Source: Drosophila miranda
Taxonomy: Eukaryota; Arthropoda; Insecta; Diptera; Drosophilidae
Assembly (NCBI RefSeq): GCF_003369915.1
Contig: NC_046675.1
Location: 11,532,001 to 11,596,000 of the forward strand
DNA length: 64,000 nt
Reading direction: 5' to 3'
The position numbers were made by a program, and so were the translations under genes. The notes under the pieces were generated by a model. The model was not told the origin of the DNA, did no database searches, and was given only the letters and a program-made list of their open reading frames with translations. Shown piece by piece: positions 31,071-45,975 of this stretch. Position 1 is the first letter of the stretch. Each line of letters starts with the position of its first letter.

Positions 31071-34060
31071 GTGCATTAGATGACAAACATTCTCTCAGTT
31101 CTATAATATCCATTTCCCAGGGTAGGCAAAATGTTGCTCAATCCGCGCAATGTTGGGGAACAATGCTTCTCGATTTCACGGCACATGAGTCTGGCCCATA
31201 CAAATTGAATGTTGCCAGCAGCATAATACGTAAGAAAACGTAAGTAAGTATGGAATACGCCGTAAGTGAGTGGAATGTAAAGTTGAGGGGAAAAAGGACA
31301 TTGTGGCGACGAAAAATCCCAGAGAAAATCCCAAAAAAGTCCCACCAAACTTGAGCGCCAAATATAAATTGTTTGAATGTGAATCATCGATGTTTTTTTT
31401 CTCAAACATCGATGTTTTTAGATTTCATTAGATTTACAATGGAAGAATCTTCTAGGCCATTTACACTATTATGAATACGTTTGAAAATCTGCCCGACAAA
31501 TCCAATTGACATGGCAGTGCTTCGATAAATCGCGACAGCTGTTAGCTATTGGTGGTTATAAAATTGAAGTCGATGCTGTTATTGATTAAAAAATCGATAT
31601 CGATGCTTTTATCGAAAAATACACAGGACGCACCCGACGACGAAACCCAGAACTACTCATGTAGAAACTGAAGTCTTGTTACATACACTATACATCGAAA
31701 TTTACATTGAAAATATCGATGGCTCTTAATCGTTTTTAAAGTTCCCGCCAAACAACTTTTTTAAAAACGTTAAGTCTTGAAACTTAAGTGGCTGTCGGAG
31801 ATTATTGTTTAAGAATTTTTCGAACGACTATGGCGCTCCTACCTATCTGTGAGCAGTATTTGCAGCTTCCTTTACACATTGTACACGACATAGTTTTCGG
31901 TGCATCATTTCAATGACTGCAATTATTTTCGTACTGCATTTTTCTTCGTTTTGCAGTTAATCATCCTGATCGATAATTGGATAGTGGATGTCTCTATTCG
32001 TTCCTTCTGAGCTTCCCCACCCTCTACCAATGAGTAAAAATTTATAGCGTGCATTATATTCGGACAGTTTAATTGGGTATCGACGTTTATTAATTTGTTC
32101 AGCCTGTTTTATTATAATGCCCGTAATTTGCCGGCCAATCTGAATCCTTTTGCCCACTCAGGGCTTTCAACACTTTCCGTATTCTCTCTGGTTTTCTTGG
32201 GGTTTCGTTTTCAAGGGATCTGCATGCTAAAACAGAGAGGAAGAGAGCCGGAGACAAGCGTCAGCCATGCACATTAATTAGCCTGGTTCATTAGACACAT
32301 GTCCATCAAAAGTGGCCCAGGAAGAGGGCCAGGCCTTGACGACTGCGCCGGCGGCAAGAGAAGCGAAGCTCGAACGGACCTCGGCTGCATCTTGTGTTGC
32401 CTGTTTTATGTAATTAAGCCAGGCGCTCACTATTTAAATTGCTGCTGGACGGAGCAGAGGGCCTGGAACTCTGGCCCCCATACCCATACGCGCCTCGGTG
32501 TATCACGAATTGGCAATTGAGGAGCCAACAGAATCAGTTTCAAGCTTAGGCTCAGGCTCTGGCCCAGGCCCAGGCCAGACCGAGTGCAATTTGGACGGGC
32601 CCAGCAGCCTTGGATGGTGAGACAGAGTCAGAGTCAGAGTCAGAGCCAGTGCCACAGCCAGATCCCGATCCCCAGCCAGCCTCCTCATCAAGATCCTCCA
32701 GCAGGCAGAGACGTTCGCTCGTCAGCGCTTGAGCCAATAATTATGGTTATTAATCGGCCTGAGAATTGGCTGCTAATTTGCAGTTTAGTTACAAATTCTG
32801 GCCGCCAGCGTGCAATTACCCGCTTAAATTATAGCCTCAAAATAAACAAAACACCGCAACGCCAAGGCAACGTGAATCAGATCCTGTTCTACTTCCCTAT
32901 CGGGGGGAGCAGCCGCCATTCGAAAAGGTCACACCAGTCTCAACGCACATTGGCTTTTATGTGTGTTTGCTTATCGCGAGCCTTATCGGTGATTAGGCTG
33001 GGTCAATGCAGCACATCAGCTAATGATGCTACCCATCCGTCAGGCGTTGCACTGCCACAGCCCCAGCTGTGCCCCATTCCGATAGGGCTGCTCCTGCTGC
33101 TGCTCCTGCAACTCATAATTAGACGCCAGTTCTGGTTTTGGGGCGTTACTCAATCAAGACTTGATGGCACAACCCTCTATACAGAGCAGAGCAGAGCAAC
33201 AGCATCATCATCATCATCAGAGGTAACTATCCTCCTGCGCCTGGCCCTGGACGCAGACGCAGACACAGACCGCAGACTGAGCCTGCGACTGAGACTGGTG
33301 CATGATCAGTGCAACTACAACATAATTTCCAGACGTCGACGCGTCGCTCTTCCAATTTCGGAGGCGCGCTGGCAACACTTTTGGGCCGCCAAATCAAATC
33401 GTGTGCTGTTTATTTAAATAACCATAATTTACCGCACCATCTGCCTCACTGCACTTCCCTCTAGCACTTGCTGTGGTACGGTTCAGTTCGGGTTCGGGGG
33501 CTATTTATTAACCCACACACTCAACCACAACCCAACAAAGCCGAAGAAAACTGGGTCCGTGGCTGGCTTTTATGGCCTGGCACATGATTTTCCAGGGCTG
33601 TGAGAACATAAAAATTCAATTTAATATGCTCAACAGATCATCCTCTTCCCAGATCTCCACATCCCACTCTTCTTAGTTCGGGATTTAACTGGAAAACGTT
33701 TTGTCTTTTGATCGTATAGAATGCTGGTTATGGAAGCATCCGATTTTATTGTGGGTGTTGGTAGTTTACCAGATCTGCGACAGTTTTTTTTTATAATTAT
33801 GGTTTAAAAGTCAAAACCAAAAGTCCATTTCTAAAAACCTGCTGGAACTGCTGGACCGAGACAGCGCGGATTTAGTCTGTTCCTAAAAGCTTCGCTACGT
33901 AGGACCAATGAAATGTATGGGCGTTACTCATGTTACTATTTATATTGTCTTTGGTCTATCGCGAAGTGCAACGTAATGCCCACAGGTATTGGCATTAGCA
34001 TTGGCAATGGCATTGGTCAGATCAATATCTGGGAACCACATACTCATGCGTCGGCGTTTT
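31071..34060. other. Intergenic region, no gene recognised
   Basis: Contains several copies of CGATATCGAT / AAAATCGAT-like motifs near 31380-31620 (resembling DRE, TATCGATA), a CAGAGT run at 32624-32650 and a CAT/TCA run near 33205. The longest frame (32584-33417, +) is low complexity at its start and has no family resemblance. The composition (TAATTA-type sites, CA-rich blocks) is compatible with regulatory DNA, but nothing specific is shown. Confidence 0.4.
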
Positions 34061-34109
34061 AATGAATGAAGTAGCCGAGATCACTGTCAATGAATGGGGC
34101 AGCAGTAAA

Positions 34110-34640
34110 GCTATTCCCTTCCAAGGTGGTCAAAAAGAACTCAAGGCTGGAAATTCGGGTGAACACTTTGCAGGGCGTCAGGAAGTTCGATCCGGCGGAG
34201 ATCTCCACCTAGTCCTGGCCAAGGGGAACGCGAAGGTAGAAGATTTCCTAGGCAAGAACGTCACCGTCGCTGTGGTCATTCTGCTGTTTGAGGGACAGCC
34301 CGCATCCCCAAGATCCAGCAGTAGGTCAAGGATTTCTTTAACGGCAAGAAACTCTCCTGCAGCAATAATGTCCACGAGGCTAGATGGTTTACCAGGGAGA
34401 AACGACCCATGACAAAAGCGAGGGAGCTGTCACCGGCATGATCCACGACGACGAGGAGGATAAGAAAATCATGGATAACTTGATGGCCCGACATATGTAT
34501 GCTGGAGGTGTCGGTCTATGACCTGATGAAGAAGAATGATGACATGAAACCTCAGGTTAAAGAAGCAATTGAGAAGGCGGTTTGGTGGCTGGACCCCCAG
34601 CAGTATGAGCCCATAAATAAAAGCCATCATGCGGTGAAAA
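34110..34640 (+). pseudogene. Hsp70-family pseudogene (5' and middle pieces)
   Basis: Hsp70 ATPase-domain pieces in order but in different frames: LEIRVNTLQGVRKFDPAEIS followed by an in-frame stop, then VLAKGNAKVEDFLGKNVTVAVV (compare the conserved ...EISSxVLxKMKExAExYLGxxVTxAVVTVPA), then after a ~150-codon internal deletion RIPKIQQ-stop-VKDFFNGKKLSCS (compare RIPKVQQLLxDFFNGKxLNxSINPDEAV). The following 300 bp (MIHDDEEDKKIMDNLMARHM, then VKEAIEKAVWWLDPQQYEP) may be decayed C-terminal Hsp70 or another gene. There are multiple stops and frameshifts, no intron is seen, and AATAAAG occurs near 34731, so a decayed retrocopy is likely. Confidence 0.55.
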
Positions 34641-34744
34641 TGGGACGATGTCAAAGATGCACTGTAAGGATATAATATCATTTCCATTGAAGGGACTTTC
34701 CGTTCTAATTTTTTAATATTTATATGTCCAATAAAGTATAGTAG

Positions 34745-37700
34745 ATATTTAAGCCCATCATATATTGATATCCAGCCAAGTGCCTGGACATAACACGCTC
34801 AATCCCATTATAAACAATTTATGATCCAACCACTGGGAACGTCGCAGAATGGCCAAGCAAATTGGCTTAGCCGCCGCGGCCGAAGATCGCTCAAGATCTT
34901 TTGCCTAAGTGGATGCCCCGCTGGATGATCGTCTGGTTTGGCTGGATCGTTTGGTTGGTTGGTTTGTTGCTGGACTCAGCACGTCAAGTTTAGAAAAATG
35001 AGCTTGTTAACGCTCCATGATGAGCCCAGTTAGTGTCTGCTGCCATGATCTAAACCATATAACCCGGAGCCAGATCGATTCGATCGTTCGGCTGGATCGA
35101 TGCAGATGGAGATGGATGTGAATGTGGAGGCAATGCAGCCAGCTCCGACTCCGACTCCGGCACAGTCCAGGGCCCAGACTCATCATTAGGGCTTTGTGTA
35201 AAATTACAACACGATAACACGTAATCATTAGCGTGGCTCCGAGACGAAGCACAGGAGGGTACGCCGGGACGCTGGGACGGTGTGAGCAAACAATTTGAGG
35301 AGCCACAAAGCAACACAGCCACAACACAATGGAACGGAACAGAGCCTCAATTTGCAGTTTCATTATCAAACGAGCCAAAGAACATAATTTGGCTAAGGCC
35401 AAACATTTGGCAACTGCAAACGGCGTAGGCAAAGGCAAAGGCAACGGCAACGGCCAACTGCAGTTGGCCAATTTGCAGTTCTTGTTGGTTGTGTTAGATG
35501 ACTGTGGCTGGCCGGGCTGGTAGTCTGTCTATCGATCACGTTTCAAACTGAAAGGCACGACCATGACAACGAGGCAATCCGCACAGTGGTTATAGGTTAT
35601 AGGCAAGAAAAACATATTCCACATTCAATTGAAAAAGTAGTTTAACATGTATATAGTTTAGAGAAGGCATGTTCCGGATTTTTATAACCTCTAGATCATG
35701 ATAAACAATCATCATTTGAGTTGATAGAATTTTCCATTCGACTGCCATTTCAACTTCAATATCTTTCCCAATTAAATATCCACCAGTTTAGTTTAGTTTA
35801 TATCCCATTGGTGCCACTGTGCGATGCGTCTTCGATAATGCGGCGCTTGGCAGTTGCAGTTGCAAAGTTGCAAGTTTGTCTTAGAGACGCAAGAAGACGC
35901 CATTGTGCTGTGGGAGTAGGCGCAGGGGAAGGCGGACAATTTAGAACTTTAATGCAATTAATTGCAACAGTTTTGTGCCTGGAATGCGCCTCAGAGGTTC
36001 CACTTCCCTCCACTTCTCTGCACCCATATCCACGGAATCCATTCTGAACCAATCCAATCCATTGCGAACCGTTTCTGCTGCCGTTCTAACCACTTTTGGG
36101 CCGTTAATTTAAAAATTGTGCTCACGTTCTGGCAATTTGCCGACCACCCACATGCAAATCCACTTCCACTGAACCACTATATAACTTCGATCCTTCTGGG
36201 GGCTTTTCGAACGCGATTCGCAGAAAATTAGCAGCCCCTCTAATGCCCGGCAGCGAGTGTGCCCAATGCAATTTGCATTGCACATTTGATTTGATTTGCT
36301 TTGGTTCTGTCTGGGGTTTTTTCTCTGACTTGGCATTCAGTTTTCTGTTTGTCTAATTTGACACTCGGGGCAGTTGCACAATTTCGCTTAGACTATAGGT
36401 GGATAGGTGGATAGAACAGATCTCTGTAGGTGGGTGCGGGGCTTTGTTAGCATTTGGTATTCAAAGATTGGCTATGCCAATGGGTGCTAATGCTGGGTTT
36501 TGTCTTGAATTGGCCATCTTGTGTATGATTGAATCACCTTGTTAAGTCCATTAAAAGCCTCATGATCTTCGATCTTGGCGTGTTTCGGGCTTGGAAACTT
36601 GTTCGGCCAGTTGCTGGCTGAAAACTGCCAAACAAAATGTCGATTAGATAATTATTTTTAATGAGTCAAAAGTTCGAAAAATTCAATTTGGATAGGTTCA
36701 ATATTGCTTGTTATTGTTATTGTTTCTCCATTCCTGTCAAACTCCAAATTAAATTCTCCAATCGATTCGATATCTTATACTCCACCCGGCCCTATCTCTA
36801 CCCATTCCTGGCAAAGCCAAGTGTAAATCCCAGCTTAGACTTTAACTTGCACTCAAGCCATGCGGTTAAAAGCAAATTTCATGACAAATTAACAAAAGAA
36901 TAAAGCGAGTGTCAGTCCAGAAACCAGAAACGCCACAGTCCATGCGCGCCCAGTCAAAGTCAGAGTCGAAAAAGCGACAACAACACCAGGACCAGGGATT
37001 GTTGGTTAGGCTTCCTTGTATGGGCTGTCAAAGCTAGTCGGTCGGGGTGGTATTCGGTATTCGGGGAGGTGGCTTATGGGGAAAGACATGCACACAGGCA
37101 TGCCAAGGCACGGGAAGAGTGTGTGCCAGTGCCAGTGCCAGTGCCAGAGTGAGTGCCAGTGCGAGTACGAGTGTCCAAGTCCGAGTCTCCTGCCCGTGTC
37201 TGGGCTGGGGAGTCCGAGTCAATATATATTCCAAAAGGAATTCCGCAAATAATTGCAGAGCGGCCAAAACTTATGGCAATTGTGTGGTCAAGCAGGCAGT
37301 CAGGCAGGCAGGCCGGCAAGCAGCCATGGAACGCTTTGGAGCTGGGGCGGCTCACGTCGCATACATCACGTGCAGGAGCAGCCAACAAAAACAGAGAAAA
37401 AAAAGGTAAAAATTTCAAATGCAAATAAAAAGTCGCGCCAATAAACTAGACTTCGCGACGGCGGCGCAGACTCAGACAATGACAATGCGACTGCGACTGC
37501 GACTGCGACTGGGAGCAGTCGACCCTGCAAATCCACGACGTCATGATGTCTCGCTGGGATTTGGATTTCAGCTCGAGCTCGAGCTCTGGCTGTGGCTCGG
37601 CTCTGGCTCAAGCTCACCCCTCATCCCAGTCTTCTTGATCGCAAAATTGCATACAAATCGGTTGTTTGGTAAATTTAACATAAGCGCGTCAGTAGCGCCT

Positions 37701-40700
37701 CTGGTCCGTGTCCGTGTATTTCTGTGGCAAGCTTGGAATAATTTAAAGCAGCCAAGAGGCAGCCACAGAACCAAACAATCAGGCAATGGTACAGTGGTTC
37801 AAGGATTGAATAGGAATGAATTTAAATGATTGATATTAACGATGGGAGAATCAAATTTCATTAAAGTTGTATATCTGTCGAAATAGGTTTCTCTCTGTAT
37901 AATTTCATATTCATAGTTTCATCTCTTTGAAACACAAAGAAGTGCTATCACCTTTTCAATAATTAGATTACAATTTTGAGCTCTAACAAGCCCGAGTGGA
38001 ACCACTGTGCAATGGGGCGCGGGCTTATCTTGTTAAGCCGGCCGGTTGTCTGAGTGGCCGCTCCTGTCCTGTCGTGTAGGCATCATGTAAAACGCATTGG
38101 CCTGGCCCAAAGCCCTCTCTCCGGATCCCCCTTTTCCTTTGCTCTTTCTCTGACTGTACGACTGGGACCCATCCACGTCGCCGCGCCTGTTGATCAGTGT
38201 CGTCGTCCGCGTCGTCGTTGTCTTCGTTCCTGTTGTATTTGTAGTTGTAGCTGTAGCTGTGGTTGTTGCTGTTGCCGTTGCCGCCGTCCATTTGAGTCAG
38301 GTCAGGCGTTTGGGCGCTGCAATTTGTTTGAGTTACGGCGCTTGTAAGCACACTTTAAGGATCCATTGTATTCCAATCAATAAGCCGGGCATGACAATGA
38401 GACAGACCGGGCTACAAGCTCCATTGAATGTCGCAAATGTGTGTCTTTGTCTTTGTCTTTGTCCGCGTCCCGGTTCGTGTTCCTATCTTTTCTGGTGCTC
38501 TGGTGTTTGTGCGGAGCGCCGTTGTCGCCGCCGTCCTTTGGGGGTTGTCCTGGGGCCTGGCTTGCCGTTTCGGGAGTACTCGTACAAAGAATTTTTGAAA
38601 TATTTCAGAATTTAATTCAAATTAGATTTGAATTCTTGACCGATCGCAAAAGATATAGTTGTTTGGAATTCCGCTTCCCTTCCATTTATATATGGTTTTA
38701 ATATATACGGTCAAAATATATCAATTAATCTATTTGGGTGTGACTCTCAAATAATGCTATTCTTAAGATCGATCGTCTTAGACATTCGTCATTCTTTATC
38801 ACTTCGAAATTTGCAATTCTAATGCATTGATGGTACACAATATTCCAAGCGACTTCCTTGATCGATTAAGTGATTAACTGGTTCGCCAATTGCCAGATAT
38901 CGTAATCACATTAGCAACAGCTTTGTGGCAATGCCATTTGCCACCTCAGCAAGCACATCAGTCCGGGCCAAACCAATTGACTTCCAATTAAATGTGTCAA
39001 ACGACACAAACCGTTAACACGCCAAGAGGATGGGGGTTTTACGAGTACGAGTATGTGTGGCTGATTCCTCATGCAAGGGAATCGCTCTCGAACTGAATTT
39101 CATTAGCATATCATCGGAGGGGCAGCCACAGAAGCCCCAGCCGTAACAAAGACTACAATCAGAGTCAAATTTATGTGCAGCTATGCGAGGCACAACAGTC
39201 AAAGGGATTAACGAGGATTAGTAGCCTTGGCAACCGCAACCGCAACCGCGGCCAGAGCAAGAGACCAGAGACCAGAGACAGAGCTAGATCCAGAGCCAAC
39301 TCCAGCCAATTGGCCAACTCCAGTGACTAACTGACTGACGGACTGACTGTCTGACAGTCGGCTCAAGTGCCTGAGGAATCTAAGGAGAGGAGACTCGGCT
39401 CAGCTCGGCTCAGGCTTCAGCTGATGGCATTTACGATAAATTTACGCAAGTCATTTGACAACGCTGCAACTGCTGCATCATTATAGAGTCGACTGCAAGG
39501 CATCCACAAATATGCAAAGCAGCTACTGATGATTGTCGAAAGTTGTTAGCAGAGCCAGAAGGAACAGCCATGGTAACCCGCAACAAAACAAACAAAATGT
39601 CGCACATTAAGCGTCTGAACATATCTCAAATGTCACGTATACGTCATGTCTGCCGCTCTGCTGACGAGGCAGCGGCAATTAATTAATCCTGCACTCGGCC
39701 ACAGCTCTGCCAGGCTGGCCAGGCTAACTAGACAGTGTCTAGCGTCTAGCAGGTTGCCCCACTCCCCCCCTTAGGCCCGGGCCCGGGCCCAGACCCACAT
39801 CTTCATTCAGATCCCGATGAAGGCACTGCGGCTCATTCATGACTCCAGTGGAGAGTCGCTGGCATATTAAAACGTGTCTAGGAACAGGTGAAGATGTTCA
39901 CATAAATTACCACCTCTTCATTAGTCGCGCATACGCGAAGCACTGCACAGTGGTGTTCAGATGTCAGTGGGAAGTACTGCAACTATGGGAAGAACTTTTT
40001 CAGGCATTGACAGAGGGTGAACAGGAGTGCCCAAACCCAAACAGCATACCATACCACTGTGCTGCACTGCCTGAGTGGGGCTGCTCCTCTTTGGCTTTGA
40101 GCGGGCTTAATGGAATTTAATTTCTTGTTAGCCGCAACTAACTGCAACTGCAGCAGCATCGAGATAAGCAGGAGGAGAGTTCTCCGGCAACCAGAGAGTG
40201 TGCAGAGTGTGTGCACTGTCTGCGTGCCTGACCCCATAAGCCCCGATAGGCGAGATCCGAAAGCCAAGAGCCGTGAGCCGTGAGCCGAGTTAGCTGCTTG
40301 GCTCGTTTCCTGTGACACAGTTCTGGCAATTAGTCATTGGAATCACGTATACGCCTGCGTGTCTGGGAGCCATTTTATGGCAAAAGCCTCAACGTCAACG
40401 CTGGGCTTTTGTAATTTTAATTACTTCCCCTTATGGCTTGCAGAGTTATTAGACGAAGGAGTTGGGCTGGTACTCGTACAAGGAGCTGCAACTGGGGCTG
40501 GAGCTGTGGCAGGACCTGTTCAAAGTGACGGCTCGGCAGATTGTTTTACAACATAATTAAGCAGCATTGTTGTTGGGAACGCCACATACTCGAATGTATG
40601 CACTCCCGTACGCAGGCAAATTATGAAGTGCAGTCAAGTGCATGTGCCACGTTCTCTTCTTCTTACCCTTCGGTATAGGGGCAGGCATAAAAAACGTCAC

Positions 40701-43700
40701 TCATGTGGCCAAACAACGCCCCTGTCATTGTGCGAAGGAGTTCTCGGAGCAAGGTGAGAATCGAGGAGATGTTGTTATGTGGCAACTGCTTGCAACTTTA
40801 TTTTCATGCCCCAGGCGTGCGAGAACAGCAACAGAAACAGAAACAGCAACAGCAACAACGCGAAGCAACAGCGACAACTGCAGCAAGTCAACAACAATTC
40901 GATACACACTTGCCACTCTGGGGCAAGCCTTGGCCACTTGGCGACTGCCTGGTGTGAAAGCGTGTTGCCATCCACCGATCCAGATTCCGATTCCATTCGA
41001 CGTTTCCTGCACAGAGAGAAATGAAGAATGAAAAGTCGAAAGTAGCAAAAAGTGTTGGATCGTGTCAAGAAACGCCTACCTTTTGCTATTAATGATTGGA
41101 TGATGTCTACATATCTAAATACTATCTATAGAACTTAAAGTTATGAATCGTTTGAGTTGCATGCTTGCAAGTCCCCTATTTTTCTCTCAGTGCAACCAAT
41201 TCTCATGCATCTGGAGTGTCTGGGCCCTGGCTCTGGGCCTGGTCCTGGGCTCAGGTCTGTCTGTCTGTCTGGGCCGTCTGCTAAAGCGTTCAGCATCGAT
41301 TCGTTATGATTGCATGTTAAATGGCTCCCGCTGAGTTATTACGAGACAAAATCCTTATTTATCGCTTTCTGATTTATTTGTAAACGATTTTCATGCCCAT
41401 CGCCCATGGACGTGGACGTGGACGTGGACGTGGACGTGGACATGGGATGTGGATTGAGGATGAGGATGAGAATGGGCACCCATCGCTGGACAGGACTTGG
41501 ATGTGGACTTGGAGCTGGACTTTTGCTGGCATCGGACTGTAGAATCTTGATGGGCTGGCCAGGTTGTTTGCTCAGCAGAATCTCAGTTGGTTCTTGCCAA
41601 TTTTTTACTGATTTCAACGCCTTGTTTTATGGTCAAGAAAGGGTTCGTCGTGTTTTTCGCACTGCCTCTCCTTCTCTCCTTCTCCCCTCTGCCCACCTTC
41701 CTCTCTCTTTATTATTTCCCTTGTGTGCGTTTCTTATCTTTTTCGAAATTGTTGCTGCTTACTTAATTTTGACATATTTATTTTTATTATGTGCTGCATT
41801 CTGAAGGTGGGAGTCGGATTCTGTACCTCCTGCACCTGGCCCCGCTGATGATTAAGTGCGATTTCTTGGGGGTCATGCTGGGGGTCAGGTGGGTTATTTG
41901 ATTTGCAGCCAAAGGAAAGTGTTTCTTGTTTGTTGGTTTTCTAATTTGAGCCATTCAAGTGGGAGAGGGGGGCTTAAGCCGGATGGAACTTTAATGGGAT
42001 TAGTGTGGGAGAGAAAGCTAAGTTTTATTTGGCTGTAGATCTAAAATTACATTTGCTTATTTTGAAGATCTTGAGAATGATAATCTGCAACCAACCAACT
42101 ATTTTTTTGGACTAGTCCCACTTCTATATCTTACTCCAGGCCCGCTCCCCTGATTCCTTAGCTGCCATTAAACCCCGTTAGGTTTCAGTCTGGCGTTCTA
42201 TAAACCAATGTCACTCAATTGGCCAATTGCTGGACACCAAAGCACAACTCCAATTTCTCAGTTATGCCAAAAGAATGCAGTGGAAGCAGAAGGCAGAACG
42301 CAAGAACGAAGGAAGGAAAGAGAACGACAGACAGAGCGAGAAAGAGAGGGTAGGAGATGGTGAAATGGTCGACGCCTTCTGTTAACAACCGAAACGAAAG
42401 AACCGAACATGGCTTATTAAAACGCAAAACGGCTTTTTACGATGGCAATAAATTGGTGCCGAAGCCGAAGCTGAAGCTGAAGTTGGAGCCTGAAGCTGGT
42501 CCGGTGCGGAGCTGCTGGGTGACTCTCCCCACAGACTTTGACCAGTGTCCAGAGGGAAGCAGGGTATATGCAAAGCTAAAAAGAAGCTGCAAACAAGCAA
42601 CAAGAGAGGGCAACGTTTATGGCTTAAATTAATAAAATAAGCTTTGTCAGACAATTTACAACGCGTCTTCAGCGAGCAGATTACGAGCACGCGGACGCGG
42701 ACACGATCCAACTCCATGTGGAAGAAGGGCAAGGAGATAAAGGAGCAGCGAGAGAAGATCCACTCCACACAAGGCAAACAAGCAGGAGGAGCAATGGGAA
42801 CAGCGGGAAGAGCCGAGCCCCACCATCCAGAAAGTGTTGTTTTAGCACCGAGGTCTGAAATACCCTTTGCAGATCGATTGTTCCTATGGATATGGCGGTC
42901 TGTTCCTGCAGGGATATAAAGAAGGATATTAAACCAAAATCTGCAGAGTTTGCTTGGATTACCTTCTGTTTAGAACAGAATGAAATAGTGATACGGTAGC
43001 AGATGGATCTGCTAAGATAATGATCTGTGTCAATGGATAGATCCAGGAATTCTCTATAATTTAATCACTTTAACATATATTCTGTGGATTTGAATGTTTA
43101 AAAGACGGAAATCCTAATCAAAACCTTAACCTTTATATAACTGTCTATAAATCTAAATTAAATACAAAAATTATTGCGAACATCTTTCCAAAAACCATAA
43201 GACCGTCATGTGAGAGTATTAAAAACAGCAAACAGAAAACAGCGCGACATTGACTGCTGCCTGACTGTCTGCCTGGATTCTCGTTAGTTAGAAAGAGAGA
43301 CCCAGTAAGAGATAGAAAGAGATGGCTAGCACTGGCCGACTACTCCCGAGAGTTGCGGTGTTTGTTCGTTAATTAGTGAACATATTTCGTATAATCGGTG
43401 TCATATTAGTTATAAATTGGATAAAAGCGCAAAACGACAACTTAATTAATTTTAAATTCCAATTTATAAACAAGAAATGCAAAAGTTGCTATGTATATGC
43501 TGTGCCCGTTCTTGGGGCTCAGTAGGTGCTGTTGATGGTGTTTCTGGTGCTGATGATGGTGCCGCACTGATAACGATTATGGGAGGAAGTACCCAAAGCA
43601 GGGCCCAGACCCAGAGATCCCTTGTTCGCTAATCATGTGCAGACAGAGAACTTCTAGAGATGGGCATGCTACGAGTACACCAGAAGGGGCTTTTCGTGAA

Positions 43701-45970
43701 GTCAAAAGTCCTTGTTTTTCTGTGATTCGCAAAGCCTCTTCTTGCGCGACTACTAAGCCCGGACTGCTCCCACCACTAGAATATAGAATTAAGCTGCTGC
43801 CTCTCCCAAATCCCCTCTTTCTTCCCCTATATCACTGCCTCTACAGCTTCATTTAAATTTCTTTACTCTTCTCCATCTTCCATCTTCCCTTTTCGCTGCT
43901 GCTGCAGCATCCTTTGCCGATTCCGAGAATTTCGTGTGGACTGGCGGCCGTTTCGGTGTGTACCGGGACCACAATTCGATTAGGTCGGAGAGGCATTGGA
44001 GGCCATGTCCGCCGTTGATATATTGCCAACGATCATCAGTGATCATCATTTTGTTTCGAGCAGATTGCATTTCGTTACGAAATGGAGATGGAGATGGAAG
44101 AGGAAGAGCCTCAACAACGACTGCAAAATTACGTTATAACTTAATTCATTAATAAATTTATGAATTGATCGTTGTAAATTGCTGGCTTAATTTATGGGCC
44201 ACAGATCTGTGGCATTGAAATTGTTTATTTGGCCAGTCCAAGATCTTCTCCTTCTTTGAGGCCGAGCCCGTGAATGATCTAGCCATTTGTCAAGCCCATT
44301 TTAAATGTCCAATGATCGCAACTCTCCAAAGACGTTGTAATTAATGTGGCATTGGGCCTTAAAGACGCTTTGCCTAATTTATTTTGATAAATTTCAATTA
44401 TTAAGCCATCATTATCGGCCAGCGGCTAAGTCCCAGACCCCAGCCTGTGGGCAAAGGCCATACAATGAATGAATCTGAATGGTTTTTATTAACCCATGGG
44501 CACATGAATGAACGCGAGTTTCACTTCCTTCTGAATGGACTCTTTGGGTTGACAAAAAACCGTCTAAAGACACTTGGGCTCTCTTAAAATATCTTTGAAA
44601 CCGTTGGGGATATCAATCAATAAAGTTTTTGTAGCCAGACAATAATAATGGGAAATGGGGGAAAGGCGCAGAACAATGCTCTCTTGACAAGGGTTTAGAT
44701 GAATGAAATGAGCTCTGTGGACTCATTGATTAATGCGAAGATTTTAGGAGATGATTATTCGATAAACAACCAAGTCAAGTTTCAAACTGTAAGGCAGTGG
44801 GAAACTGAATTATTTTTGGATGAAATTTTTTCATTTAACTCGAACATTTTTGCGCGAAATTCATTTCATTGAAAGTTTCTCTGCAGCTTCCCCGTGTTTT
44901 GATGATAAAGTGAAGACCTGAAGCGATGACAGCTTGAGATTCCAGCGGCAGCAGCAGCAGTCTCCGACTTGCCGCATTAATTTTGCTAATCCTGCCTGAG
45001 CTGCCCGACGATGATGGGGCTGACGATCATGGGAGGAAAGGACAGGCCAGGAGACGTGGGCTGGGGATAAAGACCGAGACAGGTCAGAACAGGCACCGGC
45101 ACCGGCACCAGCTCCAGCACCAGCACCATCACCAGCACCAGCACCGACTTCTGCTCAGTGGCTTTGGCCGACTGATTTTATATGGTTATATTTCTTGCTT
45201 TTGACAGCAACAAGCCTCGTTTGTCGTGCTGAAGAGTGTTGAAGCTGTTGCTGACCATTCCCATACCCAAACCCATTGCGGTTCCCATTCCCATTCCCAA
45301 GGAATGTCAAATTAACACACAATGCGGCAGCTAATACATTAAACAATATGGGAGAGAAAAAATGAGAGATATATTCAGCCAGCATCCAATTGCATTTTCC
45401 CAGAAGTTATAGACAGACACACAGCCCGAGTAATTCTGTTCGGGTCGGGATCGTAAATTATATCAATCTTGTAAGTAGCTGCCAACATTTAGGAACAATT
45501 CTGTTAATCACTTAATTTATGCAACTGCTACAAATCGCAACCTTGTTGCACAAGCAAAGGAACTACGTGAGGATATGGTATTGGATTGGTGTTGGAGCTT
45601 ATCCATTTTTGGAGTGAACCGAACAGAACAAAACAGAACCGATGTTGGGCTGGGCTGGGCTAATAAACGATCATTTAATAAGCGTTTTAATGCCAAATTT
45701 ACGATCGTTTTATTTGCATAAATTACCAAAGTTGCCAACTGTAGGCACATTAATTTCCCAACCAAATTGCCAATAAAATGTAATTTATGTTGCTATGCGA
45801 AAAATACTCCAACCACAACAACAACCACAACCACAACCACAGAGGTTGCGAGTCCCCGCAAAATTCCTTCAACGCGCTTGGAAGATCAGCGAAAAAGGGA
45901 ACACACGACGATGACTATATACAGGCATACCTCGTATATTTGGTCGATCAGTCGGAGTCAAAGGTAGTAA
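34745..45970. other. 11 kb gene desert with simple repeats
   Basis: No coding exon, tRNA or rRNA is recognised. Short tandem runs are present: CCAGTG at 37121-37165, GACTGC near 37490, GTGGAC/CGTGGA at 41405-41441, ACCGGC/ACCAGC at 45092-45147. Open frames such as 40642-41031 and 42357-42632 look like compositional noise. The stretch is rich in TAATTA and CATTAA sites and probably includes cis-regulatory DNA or introns of genes whose exons I could not place. Confidence 0.45.
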
Positions 45971-45975
45971 AGTTT

